Position numbers and translations under genes: made by a program. 64,000 bases of DNA, taken from the NCBI RefSeq assembly GCF_002878395.1, contig NW_025855829.1:659941-723940 (forward strand), read 5' to 3'. Below, piece by piece: positions 34,390 through 46,254 of this stretch. The DNA comes from Capsicum annuum (lineage: Eukaryota; Streptophyta; Magnoliopsida; Solanales; Solanaceae). The notes below the pieces were generated by a model. It did not search any database. It was given only the letters and a program-made list of their open reading frames with translations, and was not told the origin of the DNA. Positions within the stretch are counted from its first letter, which is position 1. Every line of letters begins with the position of its first letter.

Positions 34390-34800
34390 GTCTTTTTTAT
34401 TTCAAGCCACTTCACTATACATGTAGTGGCAATTTTTATTGTCTAATGAAAGTTGGATATTTTTTTAATACAATATATTGTCTATTTGTTGTAACAGATA
34501 TTCTATCTGTTCTGATAGATAGTTTATCTGTTACAATAGGTTAGTCATTTATTACATTATGTCAATGTTTCTATCTAAGTCTATTAGTTGCAATAGTGGG
34601 AAGACCTATTTGATAATTTCCAATAGATGACCTACATGTTGCAACATATGCCTAAATCTTTTTTATATTTTCTAACAGATATTTTGTCTATTGCAACAGA
34701 TACCTTATCTGTTGTAATATTTTAATCTAGTATTCCATATCAATTAATAAGTTCAAATCTAAGGATAAAATAAAATTTATATACAAAATAAAATAAATTG
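34390..34800. repeat. Second copy of the direct duplication, with palindrome cluster 8
   Basis: Matches 33128-33470 (TTATTTCAAGCCACTTCAC...AAAATAAAATAAA). It contains motif-rich 34470-34740. Its right end merges into the 3' UTR of copy B. Confidence 0.8.
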
Positions 34801-34963
34801 AAGCCTTTAGAAATTAAATGAAATAAATCAACAAATAAATGAAATATAAAAAAATTGTCATGGGTACAAATCTCAATAAATACATTAACAATTTAAGTTT
34901 TGACGTCAACAATTCCTAAGGAGGGGTAAGGTTATTACTTCGATAGAATCAAGCTATACAGAT

Positions 34964-37481
34964 CTACTCAATATGGATAAGTTGTTCTTCATCTGGTGCT
35001 ATAAAATTCAAGTTTGTCGTGGATCTTTAATGTCATTGGCGTACAGTTTCTACACTTTTGTTACTCCATATTTCCATAAAAAAAAGTAGCATATTATCAA
35101 TGGTTTTCAGTAGTAGCTTCTACTGTGACATCAACCTAGAAAGATAGAATTATCAAAGCTATTCACGGAGATCCAAAAAAATAAAAAAGGATAACTCCTC
35201 TATTTAGCAAACAAATTATCTTTCTATTGCGACATATGGATCATCTGTTGGGAAAAACTAAAACATGAGGAAGATTTGTATTATAATTTCCAATGGATGA
35301 ACCATACGTTACAACATATGACTCATCTGTTTGAAAAAACTAAAATAGTAAGAAGCTTTGATTTAATTTGTCCCAATAAATAACCATCTGTTACAACAGA
35401 TAGGTCATCTGTTGGTACAAGTAAAACTAGTACGTAGAGTTTTTTGATTTTATAAAATAGATGAGACATATGTTGAAACAGATATTGCATCTGATGGAAC
35501 AGGTTAGTCAACTGTTGCAACAGATGCGTATATCTATTTGATAATTTTCAGCAGATGTGTCATCCATTGAAATAGATATGTGTCTGTTTGTTAGTTGGAA
35601 TAAATTTTATATATTCACCTTCGTTAGCTCATGCGTCTGTCCTGTAGGCCTTGTACATTGCTCAATAGTGCAACACAAAGACAATGAAGTTGCAATTTCA
35701 CTTTTTTGGATGCTTGATAATGCCTTGAAAATTACTTTCCTTCTCCTCTTAGCCTTAATCTCTAATGGAGTGAAAGGATATGAAATCCTATTTTATGGAA
35801 TGACACTCCTCTTAGATGTCAATTCCTTTACAAAAGAAGTTAATGTATTAATAGCATTAATCAATACATCATGTTTCGCCTTACAGTCTTGACATTTGCA
35901 TGCAAAACATTTGCTAGAAGGGGCAAAATCTATATAATTAATATGATCATACTCATAATGGTTTGTTTTAAAAACTGTAAGGGGAGCATCATTATCCCCA
36001 ACAGCATCACCACTACCACCACCAACAGCTCTACTACCACTACCACCATCAATAACAACAATCCCACCCTCCAAAATTATTTTTCTTGTGATGGTTGTTG
36101 CTCCAAATAATTCTATTTTTATTCTATCAATGACCTTAGGGTCCGATAAAGTTTGCAAAGACCATAAAGTAAGTAAAAAATAACATCTTCAAATTTTGAT
36201 TGGTCGGAACAAGATGCACAATCTAACATAAATCAGTACACATATTAGAATGATGATTAGGTAATTCAAAAATATCATTAATTAAAATATAAAATTAATT
36301 AGAATTAGACTTACTGCATCCTTCGGGGGGTTGAAGAGATCAAGAAATTTTTATTTTTATCATTTTTGGCTGACAACCATCTCAAGATTCTTGGACAAAA
36401 AACCTCTTCCTGGTATTTCACTTGTTGTCTCAAATAAGGAATGGCTTCAAACGCCCAAGCCTATAAAATAATTCTAATAAATCAAAAGAATTATTGAATA
36501 AAAAATGAATCATATCATAATAAAATAAATATTTACCATGAAAGCCCATGGAAAGCCATACAAGTTGACTATCTTTGGCATTAATAGAGTCAACAAATAT
36601 TTGACAGTCATTTTGAAGCTTTTATAACCCTAAGGATAGTTGTTAAATACCATAAGATCCTCGAAGAGCTTTATTAAACCAAGTGGTATGTTGTCGTTAA
36701 TGTCTCTCGCCCAAAAAATATTATGTACAAACCAAATGAAGCACAATGATTGTTTGTGCGTGTTTGAAAGTCTTTTACCTTTTAATGCTTCTATCAATTT
36801 TTTGTCTTTGAAGCTTGGACCAACAAGGGAAACTAGGTCATCACGATCATTCCACTTGCATTTGCATTTTTTTGGGTGTACGGGGTGATTTTATGGGTTA
36901 GAATAATATAACTTAAGAAGGAGAGGGAGGGTAACATTTTAGTCCAAAAACTATGGTAAACTCCTTCCAACCAAAATAAAAAGGCAAGCCACAGTAATTT
37001 ATCCACACCTCATCCATCTTATCTTTATTTTCATACATAAACCTAAGCTTGAGAAGATCATATACCATTTTCATTTGGAAACGAGCATTGTTGTCTTCCG
37101 GCAAATCAAGATATTTCTCAAAGCAACTATACTTGAAATAAACATCCAAATTTTATTCTCGAAGTATTTTCTGAAGGCGTTGAAAGAATGTCCCATGGAT
37201 GACCTAACCACAAAATCAACAGTTAAATCTATATCACCATGACACTGCATTCTCATAGGATAACTATCAATGTTGAAGGTTTTTACCAACTCTTCAGTGA
37301 AAGGAATATTAGCATTTGGATTATCTTTTTTAAAGCATTCCTCCTTCCCATGTTTATCATCTTATGTTCTTGATTGAGATAACGCTTTTAAAGCAAGATC
37401 ATAGAGTGGTGGATGTAGCCTAGCTGCTTCACTTGTTCGTTTACTTGGACTTGATTCGGTTTCTATTCTTTTGGGAGACAT
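34964..37481 (-). pseudogene. Copy B: DUF1985-containing gene, subfamily II, Ulp1 domain deleted
   Basis: Minus-strand exons inferred from paired splice sites: 36537-37481 (ATG at 37481, [15 protein letters not shown]), 36315-36460, 35619-36222 and 34964-35135. DUF1985 features: [54 protein letters not shown]. The third exon has LFGATTITRKIILEGG and a cysteine cluster CFACKCQDCKAKH. The last exon starts VDVTVEATTE and then jumps to the very end of the protein (KIHDK, stop TAG 34964-34966). The roughly 1.2-1.3 kb of copy C that encode the peptidase are missing. Stops and a frameshift are present, so it is a pseudogene or a DUF1985-only derivative. Confidence 0.8.
35220..35612. repeat. Palindrome-motif cluster 9, in an intron of copy B
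   Basis: Very dense: includes an exact CTGTTGCAACAG core at 35512-35523, plus ACCATCTGTTACAACAGATA and GTCATCTGTTGG. It occupies the predicted intron 35136-35618. Confidence 0.85.
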
Positions 37482-38780
37482 ATTAACTAAAATTAACAAG
37501 AACATAAAATAGATTATAATTGATTAATGCATCATTGAAAAGGATAACAGTAAATCTAACATGCACAACAATAAAATAATAGTTTCAACAGATCATACAT
37601 CTGTTACACCAGGTAGGTTATCTGTTGCAACAAATAACTAACTTGTTACAACGGATGAGTAATTTGTTGCAATAATAAAAATAGATCACTTATCAGTTGA
37701 AACAGATGACTGGTCTGTGCAATAGATCACATCTGTTTCAACATATGAGTGATCTATTAGAACATTTAACTACCTATTACAAGGGATGAGTAATCTATTG
37801 AAATAATACAAAACTTATCACTCATATATTGAGGCAAATGAATGGTCTATAAAATAGATCACATATTTGTTGCAATATATGAGTGATCTTTCGAAACAGT
37901 TATCAACGATCAATATTGTTTAGATTTATTCAAATAGAAGGGTTGTCTTTCACAATAGATGAATGATTAGTTTGAAAAATCAAGTCTTAGACATATCTTG
38001 TTAGAATAGTTGATAGGATTTTATCCAACAGAAGGTTCATCAGTTACACCAGATGATTAATTTGTTGCATCTGATGGTTAATCTGTTGCATTATATTTTT
38101 TTATTAGGTGGTTCCTCTATCGCATCCAATATTAAATCTATTGCATCATATAGTTAATCTGTTGCATCAGATTTTTGGTTCGATGGTAAATCTGTTGCAT
38201 CAGATAGTTAATCTATTGCATCTGATTTTTTATCTACTAGTTAATATATTGCATCAGATTTTTTTTATCCGATGGTTACTTAGTTGCATCATATGATATA
38301 TTTACTGCATCAGATGGTTAATATGTTGCATTAGATAGTTAAGTTGTTGCATCAAATTGAAAATCTATTGCATAAAATGGATAATCTATTGCATCAAATG
38401 ATTAATTTGTTGCATCAAAAGGTTAATTTGTTGTAAAAAAATTAGTAGCATGATTTTGTTCAATAGAACAATAGTAATATCATAATTTTTACCAAGAATA
38501 AGAACAAATGAACTAGCAACGACAATACCAAAAATAACAACATCGTTGTTTTGTTTGTACAAACACATAAAACAAAAATCAAACTTCAAAAAATGTATTT
38601 AAACAATAAAAAATTATATTTCACTCCGAAAAGAGAAGATAAGAAATACCAGAAATTAGGATTTTATTCAAACCGCATTTCATAATAAAGCAAAAAATAT
38701 TAAAATTGTTACCAATACTATAAGAGAAGTTGGCTCAAGTTTCTCTTTTTCTTCAAAACTAAAAAGGCCATAATTTTTAC
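37482..38780 (-). other. 5' UTR intron of copy B with palindrome cluster 10
   Basis: Predicted from the minus-strand donor CACAG^GTAAAAAT near 38780 and an acceptor TTTTAG near 37487. It mirrors the 5' UTR intron of copy C. The motif array runs 37580-38440 and includes a right-hand TTGCATCAGATGGTTAATCT subarray (38040-38440). Confidence 0.6.
37580..38440. repeat. Palindrome-motif cluster 10 with 20-21 bp subrepeat
   Basis: Left part has CATCTGTTACACCAGG and GATCACATCTGTTTCAACA types. Right part is a quasi-tandem TGCATCAGATGGTTAATCTGT array. The longest continuous run of the motif left of the inversion centre. Confidence 0.85.
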
Positions 38781-39175
38781 CTGTGAAAGAAGAAATGGAA
38801 CGATGAAGAACTCAAAGTTTTTATGGCCGGAGAGCAAGGCTAAAACGTTGATTGAAGGTTGAAAGTTCAAAAGGAACTTGAAGCCCAACTATTTGTCTTT
38901 GGAGGTTAAAATCATCAGAGATTGAAAGGAGAAATTTGCAAAACTATTGGTTGGGAGAAACTGCCAAGAGAGAGAGGAGAGACAGTTGATTTAGAAAGGA
39001 GAGGGGTGTGAGTTGATATGTAGTTTTAAAAAGATAAGAAAGTTTTTAAAATATTAATTAAGTCCACAATTAACTTAATTAAGTTTACTAATTATGTTTT
39101 ACCCTTTAAGTTGGTCAATGTCACCAATACTTCATTCAAGACTTAAATGACACCTTTCCTTCAATTTTCTCGAGT
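38750..39175 (-). promoter_or_regulatory. Leader/promoter end of copy B (left arm of the inversion)
   Basis: Reverse complement of 39400-39840. Shared stretches: AACTTAAAGGGT, CTTTCTAATC/TTTCTTATC, CAACCAATAG, AACTTTCAACC, TTGAGTTCTT and the CACAGGTAAAAA splice donor. It probably holds the promoter and first non-coding exon. No clear TATA box is visible. Confidence 0.6.
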
Positions 39176-39399
39176 AACATAATAGATTTTAAAATTGAGA
39201 TTTTGAGTAGTAATTACCCCTTTTTACTCATTTCCATCACCTCAAATCCAAATAAAATTTAAAAGTTTCATTAGTTTAAACTTATTGCATAAAATATATT
39301 ATTCAATTAGTTTTGCTTTTTTGAATTTATTTTTTAAAAGCTAAAAAACCTACCAAACCTCTGTCTTGATTAAAGAAACTAGAGCAAATTGAAAAAAAC
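39176..39399. other. Central spacer of the inverted duplication
   Basis: About 220 bp, very AT-rich, no ORF. The two leaders diverge from it. Confidence 0.6.
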
Positions 39400-39785
39400 G
39401 TATTTTTTAAGTCTTGAATGAAGGATTGGTGACATTAACCAACTTAAAGGGTCAAACATCATTAGGAAACTTGATTAAGTTAATTATGGACGATTCATAT
39501 TTTCAAAACTTTCTAATCTTTTCAAAAATACAAATCAACCCACACCCTTCTTCAATCCAAATCAAACAGTCTCTCTTCTCTCTCTCTCTCTCTCTCGACA
39601 GCTTCTCTCAACTCTCTCCCAACCAATAGTTCTGCAAAATTCTCCCTTCAATCCTCGGTGACTTCAACCGCTAGCAAAATATAGTTGGGCCAGTTCCTTT
39701 TCAACTTTCAACCATCAATCAACGTGAAGGCTTCTCTAGCGACAACAACTTTGAGTTCTTGATCGTCCCATTTCTTTTTTCACAG
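39400..39785 (+). promoter_or_regulatory. Leader/promoter end of copy C (right arm of the inversion)
   Basis: Inverted match of 38750-39175. Includes a CT-rich run CTCTCTCTCTCTCTCTC near 39577-39595, common in plant 5' leaders. The first exon ends CACAG at 39785, before GTAAAAAATT. Confidence 0.6.
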
Positions 39786-41030
39786 GTAAAAAATTATGAA
39801 GAAACAGAGGAACTTGAGCCAACTACTCTTCAAGTATTGAAATATGGACTAAATAAAATCCTAATTTTTGATATTTCTTCTTCTTGTTGTCGTATTGTTG
39901 ATTTGGATGTATTGGTAATTTTTATTCACCATTGATATTCTTAGTGTATGTGTGATATGTTGTTGTTGCTGGGTTGATTTGTTGTTTGTCTTGGTAAAAA
40001 TGATGTTGCAATAGATGAAACATCTGATGTAAAGAATGAAATATTTGATGTGACAGATGAATACATCTGATGCAATAGATCAAAACATTTGATGCAACAG
40101 ATTAAAATCTGATGCAACTATGAAAATCTGATACAACAGATGAACAATCTAATAGATCATTCATCTGTTACGATAGATGACTCTTCTTTTGGAAGAAATC
40201 TAAACAATGTTGATCCAACAGATTACTCATTTTGTAATAAATGAGTGATATGTTTCAACAGTTTAGTGATCTATTTTTATTGTCTCCAACAATTTACTTA
40301 TTCGTTGCAACAGGTCAGTTATATGTTGCTACAGATAACATACCTGGTGCAATAGATTAGTGATCTATTTTTATGGTTTCCAATGGATTACTCATCCATT
40401 GCAACAGGTCAGTTGTATATTGCAACAGATAACATACCTAGTGTAATAGATTAGTGATCTATTTTTATGGTTTTCAATGGATTACTCATCTGTTGCAATA
40501 GGTTGGTTATATGTTGCAACAGATAAACTACCTAGTGCAACAGATTAGTTATCTATTTTTATGGTTTCCAATGGATTACTCATCCTTGCAACAGGTTGGT
40601 TATATGTTGCGATAGATAAACTACTTGGTACAATAGATTAGTGATCAGTTTTTACTATTTCCAATGAATTACACATCCTTGCAATAGGTTGGTTATATGT
40701 TGCAACAAATAAACTACCTGGTGCAATAGATTAGTGATCTATTTTTATGGTTTCTAATGGTTTACTCATCTGTTATAATGGGTCAGTTATATATTTCATC
40801 AGATAAAATACTTGATGCAACAAATTAGTGATCTATTTTTATTATTTCTAATGGTTTACTCATCCATTATAATAGGTTGGTTATATGTTGCAACAGATAA
40901 TATACCTGGTGCAACAGATATGTGGTCTATTGGAACTGTTATTTTATCATTGTGTATGTTAGACTATGTTATCCCTTTTTAATGATGTATTAATCAATTA
41001 TAATCTATTTTATGTTCGTGTTAATTTAAG
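39786..41030 (+). other. 5' UTR intron of copy C
   Basis: Donor GTAAAA at 39786 and acceptor TTTAAG at 41030, five bases before ATG 41036. It contains the motif array 39990-40925. Confidence 0.6.
39990..40925. repeat. Palindrome cluster 11 with 94-bp higher-order repeat
   Basis: A marker phrase TACCTGGTGCAATAGATTAG recurs at 40341, 40435, 40529, 40622, 40715, 40809 and 40903, spacings 93-94. Each unit holds several half-sites (GTTGCAACAGAT, CATCCATTGCAACAGG). Left of 40300 the array is irregular. Confidence 0.9.
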
Positions 41031-42904
41031 ATAATATGTCTCCCAAAAGAAAAAAAATTGAATCAAGTCCAAGTAAAGGAACAAGTGCAGCAGGTCGACT
41101 ACATCCACCACTCTATGAGCTTGCTTTACAAGTGCTATCTCAATCTGGATCAGAAGATAATGAACACGGGGAAGAGGAATGTCTTAAAAGAAATGTCTAA
41201 ATGTTAATAGCCCTTCCGCCAAAGAGTTGGTCAAAACTTTTAGCATTGATCATTATCCTGTGAGAATGCAGTACGATGGTGCCACAGATTTAACGGGTGA
41301 TTTCGTGGTTAAGTCATCAATGAGAGAATCTTTCGACGCCTTCAGAAAAATACTTCGAGAACAAAAATTGGATGCTTATTTCAAGAAAGCTGTTTTGGGA
41401 AATATCTTGATTTTCTGGAGTATAACAATGCTCGTTTCTAGATGAAAATACTATACGATCTTCTCAAGCATAGGTTTATATATGAGAACAAAGACAAGAT
41501 GGATGAAGTATGGATAAATTACTGTGGAATGCCTATTTGTTTTGGTTGGAAGGAGTTTTCCATAGTTACCAGACTAAAATGTTATCCTCCGTCTCGTTCT
41601 TAAGTTATACCTACTCTGACCCAAAAAAGGCACCCCGCACACCCCAAAAAGGCAAAGAAAAGTCCAGTGCTCATGAGGACCTGGTGTCCATTATTGGTTC
41701 CAGCATCAAAAATAAAAATTTGGTAGAATCTTTGAAAGGTAAAAGACTCTCAAAGAAGCACAAGCAATCATTGTTCTTAGTTTTGTTTGTGCATAATATT
41801 CTTTGGGAGACAGACGTTAACAACAACATAAGGCCCAATTTAATAAATCTCTTCGAGGATCTTGAGGCATTTAAAAGCTATCCTTGGGGTTATGAAAGCT
41901 TCAAAATAATTGTCTAATATTTGTTGACTCCGTTAACGCCAAAGACTTCCAACTTATATGGCTTTCCATGGGCCTTCAAGGTAAATATTTCTTTATCATA
42001 ATATGACTCATCATATTTTTATTCAATAATGCTTTTGATTTATTAGTGTTATGTTATAGGCTTGGGCATTTGACGCCATTCCGTATTGAGACAACAAGTT
42101 AACTACTAGGAAGAAGTTTTCTGTCTAAGAATCCTGAGATGGTTGTTGGCCAAAACTGGTAAAAATACAAAAATTCTTGATTTTTTCAACCCCCTGAAGG
42201 AAGTAGTAAGTCCAATTCTAATCAAGTTTTTGTTTTAATTAATGATTACTTTAAATGATTTCATCATTATTCTAATATATGTACTGATTATTTTAGATTG
42301 TTCATCCCTGGCTTTTTTTGACCAACTGAGAGTTGAAGATGGCAATTTTTCTTACTTTATGGTCTGTGAAAACTTTATTAGACCCTAAGGTCGTTGATGG
42401 AATAAAGATGGAATTATTTGGAGCAAAAACCATCAGAAGAAAAATAATTTTGGAGGGTGGGCTTAGTGTTGTTGATGATGGTAGTGGTAGTGGTGCTACT
42501 GTTGGGGCTAATGATTCTCCTCTTACAATTTTTGAAACCAAAAGTCATTATGATTATGATCATACTAGTTGTACAGATTTTTCTCCATATTTTGCCACAT
42601 CTAGCGAATGTTCTGTATGCAAATGTCAAGACTGCAAGGTGAAACATGATGAAGTGATTAATGCTATTAATGCACTAACTGCTTCTGTAAAGGAAATGGC
42701 ATCTAAGAGAGGTGTCATTCCATCAAAGAGGATTTCATATCCATAGACTCCACAAGAGATCAAGGTGGCTAAGAGAAGAAAGAAAGATACATCCAAGGCA
42801 TCATCAAGCATCGAAAAAAGCAAAATTGTAATGCCTCTGTCTTTGTCTTGTATCATTGTTCAGTGTGCAAGGGCCACAGGAGAGTAGTATGAGCCAAAGA
42901 AGGT

Positions 42905-43141
42905 GAATGTACATCATCTGTTCCAACAAATAAACAGGCACATATTTGTTTCAACAGCTGATACATCTACTGAAAATTATCAAATAGATATATATATCTG
43001 TTGCAATTATTGTCTAACCTGTTGCATCAGATGCATTATCTGTTGTAACAGATGAGTCTTATATTGCAATAGATGGGTCATCTGTTCAAAATTATCATAC
43101 TGATCTAATTTACCTATTCAATTTTTTTCCAACAGATGATC
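42905..43141. repeat. Palindrome cluster 12, left half, split by the solo LTR
   Basis: CATCTGTTCCAACAAATAAA, GTTGCATCAGATGCATTATC, TGTTGTAACAGATGAG and more. Continues at 45615-45675 after the insertion. In the intron of copy C. Confidence 0.8.
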
Positions 43142-43146
43142 CATCT
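43142..43146. repeat. Target duplication CATCT of the solo LTR, left copy
   Basis: Pairs with CATTT at 45610-45614, one mismatch. Confidence 0.6.
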
Positions 43147-45609
43147 TGTCACGCCTCAATTCCGTTGGGGCGGACATGCACCCATTTTGGGAGAACCAAC
43201 TCTTAACCATGTACTTTTCATGCATGTAATTATGGCATACAAAGATTCTGCTAGTATGGAATGATGCATTGATAAAACAAACCACGTAAGTAAGTCCAAA
43301 CCTACATATACAAGACTTGTCTGTTGGGGCCATAACGTTAAAAGAACACAATACTACCACACTTAACTTCACATAGTTTGCAAAGCCTCTAAAAGACACA
43401 TGGACACTTAGTTAAGGTCGGTACAAACCCACGCCTTGCTCATAACTATTACACAACACTAAAATATATAATAGGCTCAGGAAGCTCCGAATCAACTTGG
43501 AGCTCACCAATAGCAGCTGGATGTCTTGTGCTCCTACTGGGGTGGTCTACTAGCTAGAGTACCTGTACCTGCGGCATGAAACATAGTGTCCCCCATGAAG
43601 GGTGTCAATACAAAGAGTGTACTGAGTATGTACGGCATGAAGTGACTATAAATAACACAAGATCTCAACAAAATTAGTTATCAATATATAACTCTAGAGA
43701 TAAGGATAGAATACCAACTTTGCTTATGCTTATGGGATCATGTACATTACATCCTTTACTTTGCTTTATTCTTCTTTACTTTATAAGATTATAAGGCGTA
43801 ATACAAATGACTAGCTGATCAGTGGTAAAATGCCTAGCATGGGTCATGTTAACTAAGAGAACAACTTGTAAGGCTTATTTCTGAAAGAACCCATATCCTA
43901 CTAGTATTTAGAAAGGAAATTGTAGATCTAGTAACAAATACATCTTTAGGTACTTTAACAACCTGACAAGTTAGAATAAGGTTGTTAACTACCTTGGGGG
44001 TTGTATGATGTAGTTATGTATAACTTGAAAGGAAGAACGCTTAGGAAGCTTACTTTGTAACAAAGGAGTTAGATTCATGCCAAAGAGTATAGGATCGATG
44101 AACCATACATACCTTGCTGCACAACTGATCACATTTTCACTTAACGTCTTCCCTTTTAGATTACTAATCTACAATGGCATAAGACTATTATTAGTAGCTA
44201 ATTAACATATTCATGCCATTTAAACTTACTAAAATAGTAACCGGGTAGTAATCCATAATCAACTAATCCAAGGGTGTTCTCTCAACCTCATTCTTCTCCA
44301 ATTACATTCACACGTGATATAACTTCTTATAAGATCCCCTTAATAGTTTCATCTTTATTGTACTCTCAAAACAGTATATCAAGTGATGTGTGCAGTAAAC
44401 TTATGTGACATTCAATTTGGTGGTGTACCATTATACTCTTCTTCTACCTTTCAATGAAAATTATTCACACCATTCCCCCAATGTCAACCAAGCATCCCCC
44501 AACATACATACATAAAACAAATCAAAAACAACCCCAAATACCCCTTAATATGGCAACCAAAAATTGAACCCACCATCCCTTGAGTTCTTAACAACAACAT
44601 ATACACAATCCTCAACGAGCACACGTATATAGGAAAAGGGCAAAAATGGACAGTAGCCATACCTTAATTTCGGTGGTAGTTTATTCTCTTAATGTGTATC
44701 TCTTCAATAGCTTGATCCCTTTACTCACAAACCAAAAGTGAAGAGAAAAATCTCTTAATAATCAAGGATAAAGGGACTGCCAAACTTAAAAAGGGATATC
44801 TTATAGGTTAATCATGGAGAACATAATCCTTATAGTATTCTTAAGATTTACTCATGATTTGTTCACTTAACTTTAACTTGGAAGGAAGGTTTCCAAAGAA
44901 CCCTAGTGGAATTTTAGGGTTGCTGCATAGCTAAGAGAGAACAAGAGAGAAAATCTTGAAAGCTGTTTTTTTTTTTGGCTAGTTAAAAAGAGCTTTAAGG
45001 GTTGGTTTTAATCCCTTAAAAAAGAGCTTCTCTTGGCCGACTTTTTTGGTAATTTTTGGGCCATAATTTATCAAGTAGGTGATGCACCTACTTGCCCATT
45101 ATATTGGGCCTTTGTGGATTAAAAACTATAGGGCTTTGGCTGCCCATTCTCCTTCTTTTCTCTTGTTTAATTTGGGCCAGAATTAACTTAAGTAGGTGGT
45201 AGTGTATTTGACCCAATAAGTTGGTCAAGGGATCCTTTATAGGTGATTCATCTACTTAGTTTTTTAGTTTTTCAAAAGGTCAAAGTAGGTGATTCACCTA
45301 CTAGCTTAAAATAAGTCAAGCAAGCACCTCAATATTTTGTTCCATTTTAAGATCAAAATGCTTTTATAGTTAAACTTAAAACTTGGTCACTTCATCCTTT
45401 AGATTCAAATGCCTACTTAAGGGCCTAAGTTTATATGCTCTCATCAAAGGTAACTTAATCATACCATGTTTCAGTATATATGGGAACTCCTCCAAACCTA
45501 TCTTACCATCACCAATCACATAGGATATCCGAGCCTATTACCTACCCCATAAGTCCATATCAAGTGCCACATAAGTAGAATTAGTACACGTGGAATATAG
45601 GGTGTTACA
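43147..45609 (-). mobile_element. Solo gypsy LTR inside an intron of copy C
   Basis: 2,463 bp, TGTCACGCC...GTGTTACA, flanked by CATCT/CATTT. No internal gag-pol, primer site or polypurine tract, so it arose by LTR-LTR recombination or partial loss. Minus orientation is inferred: its reverse complement contains GTACATACTCAGTACACTC and TTGACACCC-like phrases, as do the plus-strand gypsy LTRs here, and AACCCTAAAATTCC typical of R/U5 leaders. It contains a thrice-used phrase CACCTACTT/GTAGGTGATT near 45070-45300. Confidence 0.8.
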
Positions 45610-45675
45610 CATTTGTTGTAACATAAGGCTCATCTGTTTCAATAGATGGATAATCTATTGTATATCTGTAATTAG
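45610..45675. repeat. Palindrome cluster 12, right half, and right target duplication
   Basis: CATTT (45610-45614), then TGTTGTAACATAAGGCTC and CATCTGTTTCAATAGATGG. It joins 43141 once the LTR is removed. Confidence 0.7.
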
Positions 45676-46254
45676 CATTAACAATTTTTGGCTTTTTAGG
45701 TGGATGTCATAGTAGAAGCCACTGATGACGAGCATAATATGACAGTTGATAATCCATCAACTTCTTCCAAAGAAGAAGAAAAAGCGGAGCCTGTCAGTTT
45801 GGGAGAATGAAAGAATTACCCCGTTTGAAGGGTTCAATATCTCGGACAAAGCTCCCAAGAAACTAATACAGCTGATCAATGACTATTCAGAATGGATTGC
45901 CGATGGGCTGTTAAAGCATCATATCGGTAGGTACATAAATTAATTTTTAAAGATATTGGTTTATACGATTCTTGTTGTAAGAACGTGACATTAACACATA
46001 TAAATTATCATGTAGAAAATAAAATGATGAACGCTACAAAGTGAACGAATCGAGTCTTGGTTTTAATATGTTTGACTTTGTTGTTTCACGTTCCAAAATG
46101 AAGAATTGGTTCTATTTGATGTCACAGCCCTAAACTTGCGGGAATGATGAGGTTTAAATGCCAAACATATTACTATTAATTATTACTTTATTTAATTATA
46201 TCTGTGTATTAATTTTTTCATCATGGAATCTAAAATATTTGATAATATGTGCAG

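Noticed and set aside
42457..42647. Overlapping frames opposite and out of phase with the third exon of copy C
   Set aside because: They are shadows of the real exon, whose frame is conserved in copy B.
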